Below are positions 62,744 through 64,000 of a DNA stretch of 64,000 nucleotides, piece by piece. The notes below the pieces were generated by a model. That model searched no databases. It saw nothing but the letters and a program-made list of their open reading frames with translations, and was not told the origin of the DNA. The position numbers were made by a program, and so were the translations under genes. How positions within the stretch are numbered: the first letter of the stretch is position 1; each line of letters begins with the position of its first letter. This DNA is from Lachnospiraceae bacterium (GTDB taxonomy: Bacteria; Bacillota; Clostridia; Lachnospirales; Lachnospiraceae): NCBI GenBank assembly GCA_015057635.1, contig SVEB01000020.1:34286-98285 (forward strand), written 5' to 3'.

Positions 62744-62937
62744 GGTTATAGAACAAAACTAAAATACATCTAATGGCAAGGCATAATGGTATCGCTTTGA
62801 GAAAAGAGGATGTGCAGAGTCCAGGACGGCGAAGCCATCTTGTTTTCGGGATGCAGGCAGTGTCAGGATGTTTCATAATAAGCACAGGCAGTGGAGGTGC
62901 ATGCTTATGCTGCCAGCAAGGAAAGTGAGGGAGCATT

Positions 62938-64000
62938 ATGAATATCAACAAGTTTACACAGAAATCCATGCAGGCGGTTCAGAACTGTGAAAGGCTTGCC
63001 TATGATTACGGACATCAGCAGATTGATCAAGAGCATTTTTTATATTGTCTGTTAAAGGATAAGGATGGTCTGATTCCAAAACTTTTTACTAAGATGGATA
63101 TTAATCTGGATGTATTCATGGCTGCTGTAGAAGGACTGCTTAGAAAAAGACCGAAAGTATCCGGGGGAGAGGTGTATATCAGCAATGAGCTTAATAAAGT
63201 GCTCATTTATGCAGAGAACGAAGCTTTGGCAATGGGAGATGAATATGTCTCTGTTGAGCATCTGTTCTTAAGCATGCTAAAGAATCCGAACAAAGAAGTC
63301 GCAAATCTGTTTAAGGAGTTTCGAATCACAAGAGAGCGTTTCTTAGAGGTATTAGCTACTGTAAGAGGCAATCAGAAGGTGATGAGCGATAATCCGGAAG
63401 CAACCTATGATACCTTGGCCAAATACGGTGTGGATTTAGTTGACCGTGCCAAGAATCAGAAAATGGATCCGGTAATCGGCAGGGATTCTGAGATTCGTAA
63501 TGTAATCCGTATCCTTTCCAGAAAGACAAAGAATAACCCGGTTTTAATCGGGGAACCTGGTGTTGGTAAAACGGCAGTTGTAGAAGGGCTTGCCCAGCGT
63601 ATTGTAAGAGGCGATGTGCCGGAAGGGTTAAAGGATAAGAAATTATTTGCTCTGGATATGGGAGCTTTAGTCGCCGGCGCTAAATATCGTGGTGAGTTTG
63701 AGGAACGTTTAAAAGCAGTTTTGGATGAAGTGAAGAAAAGCGAAGGCAAGATCATCCTGTTTATCGATGAGCTTCATACAATCGTAGGCGCAGGCAAGAC
63801 AGAAGGTGCTATGGATGCAGGCAATATGTTAAAGCCAATGCTTGCACGTGGGGAACTGCATTGTATCGGTGCCACAACCTTAAATGAATACCGTCAGTAT
63901 ATTGAAAAGGATGCTGCTTTAGAGCGTCGTTTCCAACCGGTTATGGTAGATGAGCCGACTGTGGAAGATACCATTTCTATTTTAAGAGGGTTAAAGGAAC
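62938..64000 (+). CDS. clpB: ClpB-type AAA+ disaggregase (5' part)
   Basis: Protein disaggregase that acts with DnaK. The gene starts at ATG 62938 with GAGGGAG upstream and runs off the end of the window; 354 codons are visible. The N-terminal double-repeat Clp_N domain covers residues 1-145. The first AAA+ module has [10 protein letters not shown] near residue 205 (Walker A), [10 protein letters not shown] near 272 (Walker B), and [10 protein letters not shown] near 312. ClpB is favoured over ClpC by the N-terminus ([14 protein letters not shown]) and the [16 protein letters not shown] block, but the diagnostic middle domain is not visible. Confidence 0.93.
   Translation, partial: MNINKFTQKSMQAVQNCERLAYDYGHQQIDQEHFLYCLLKDKDGLIPKLFTKMDINLDVFMAAVEGLLRKRPKVSGGEVYISNELNKVLIYAENEALAMGDEYVSVEHLFLSMLKNPNKEVANLFKEFRITRERFLEVLATVRGNQKVMSDNPEATYDTLAKYGVDLVDRAKNQKMDPVIGRDSEIRNVIRILSRKTKNNPVLIGEPGVGKTAVVEGLAQRIVRGDVPEGLKDKKLFALDMGALVAGAKYRGEFEERLKAVLDEVKKSEGKIILFIDELHTIVGAGKTEGAMDAGNMLKPMLARGELHCIGATTLNEYRQYIEKDAALERRFQPVMVDEPTVEDTISILRGLKE

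Noticed and set aside
62614..62937. CIRCE or CtsR operator upstream of clpB
   Set aside because: No TTAGCACTC-N9-GAGTGCTAA and no clear heptad repeat was found by reading both strands.
1..64000. tRNA or rRNA genes
   Set aside because: No cloverleaf with the conserved GGTTC-type T-arm next to acceptor complementarity, and no rRNA signature, was recognised. A tRNAscan run would be decisive.

Overview
The window looks like a chromosomal segment of a motile, spore-forming anaerobe of the Lachnospiraceae (Clostridia). This is inferred from several things: an S-box and two T-box leaders, a flagellin/FliS locus preceded by a large FliK-like protein, a CotS-type spore coat gene, a TM1266-type protein, archaeal/eukaryote-like ProRS and IleRS, many Glu/Thr-rich lipoproteins, and the base composition. 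Almost all genes lie on the + strand. No tRNA, rRNA, transposase, phage gene or CRISPR array was seen.

Layout. 1-6.5 kb: end of an unidentified gene, a TPR/acidic/ATPase-like protein, a small Ig-like protein, flavin reductase, shikimate kinase, MurA, and an orphan HD-GYP-associated domain. 6.6-12.1 kb: CsoR-type regulator, SAM riboswitch with metK, a two-component system, an RluA-type pseudouridine synthase and a TM1266 protein. 12.1-19.2 kb: DUF885 lipoprotein, then the FliK-like protein, flagellin and FliS. 19.4-25.9 kb: lipoprotein, cytidylate-kinase-like protein, AI-2E exporter, T-box with proS, and pncB. 27-31.7 kb: LacI regulator and a sugar ABC importer (binding protein and two permeases) with no ATPase. 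32-39 kb: citrate synthase, a small unknown protein, T-box with ileS, and dihydrofolate reductase. 39.3-48.9 kb: FAD/Rieske oxidoreductase, YyaL-like protein, alpha/beta hydrolase, glycogen phosphorylase, deoxyinosine glycosylase and CCA-adding enzyme. 49.4-54 kb: CotS-like protein, PEGA protein and phosphosugar mutase. 54-64 kb: a c-di-GMP GGDEF/EAL protein, a small membrane protein, M42 peptidase, HflK/HflC, a lipoprotein hydrolase, and the start of clpB.

The most unusual content is not coding. Six intergenic sites between 20.3 and 49.3 kb carry a family of very long nested palindromes. Five are full length (about 200-230 bp) and one is an internal deletion. Each has the same short core sequences and the same apical hairpin (CAGACAG-N7-CTGTCTG). 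The outer stems, about 40-58 bp and nearly perfect, are different in every copy. Within the core, a CATGA/TCATG pairing in three copies is replaced by CGAGA/TCTCG in two others, on both sides at once. This argues that a folded form (RNA hairpin or DNA cruciform) is maintained. I do not recognise this family. It is the best candidate here for an undescribed element or structured RNA.

Coordinates of starts were adjusted from ribosome binding sites where the longest frame was implausible. All functional calls come from reading motifs by eye, without database searches.
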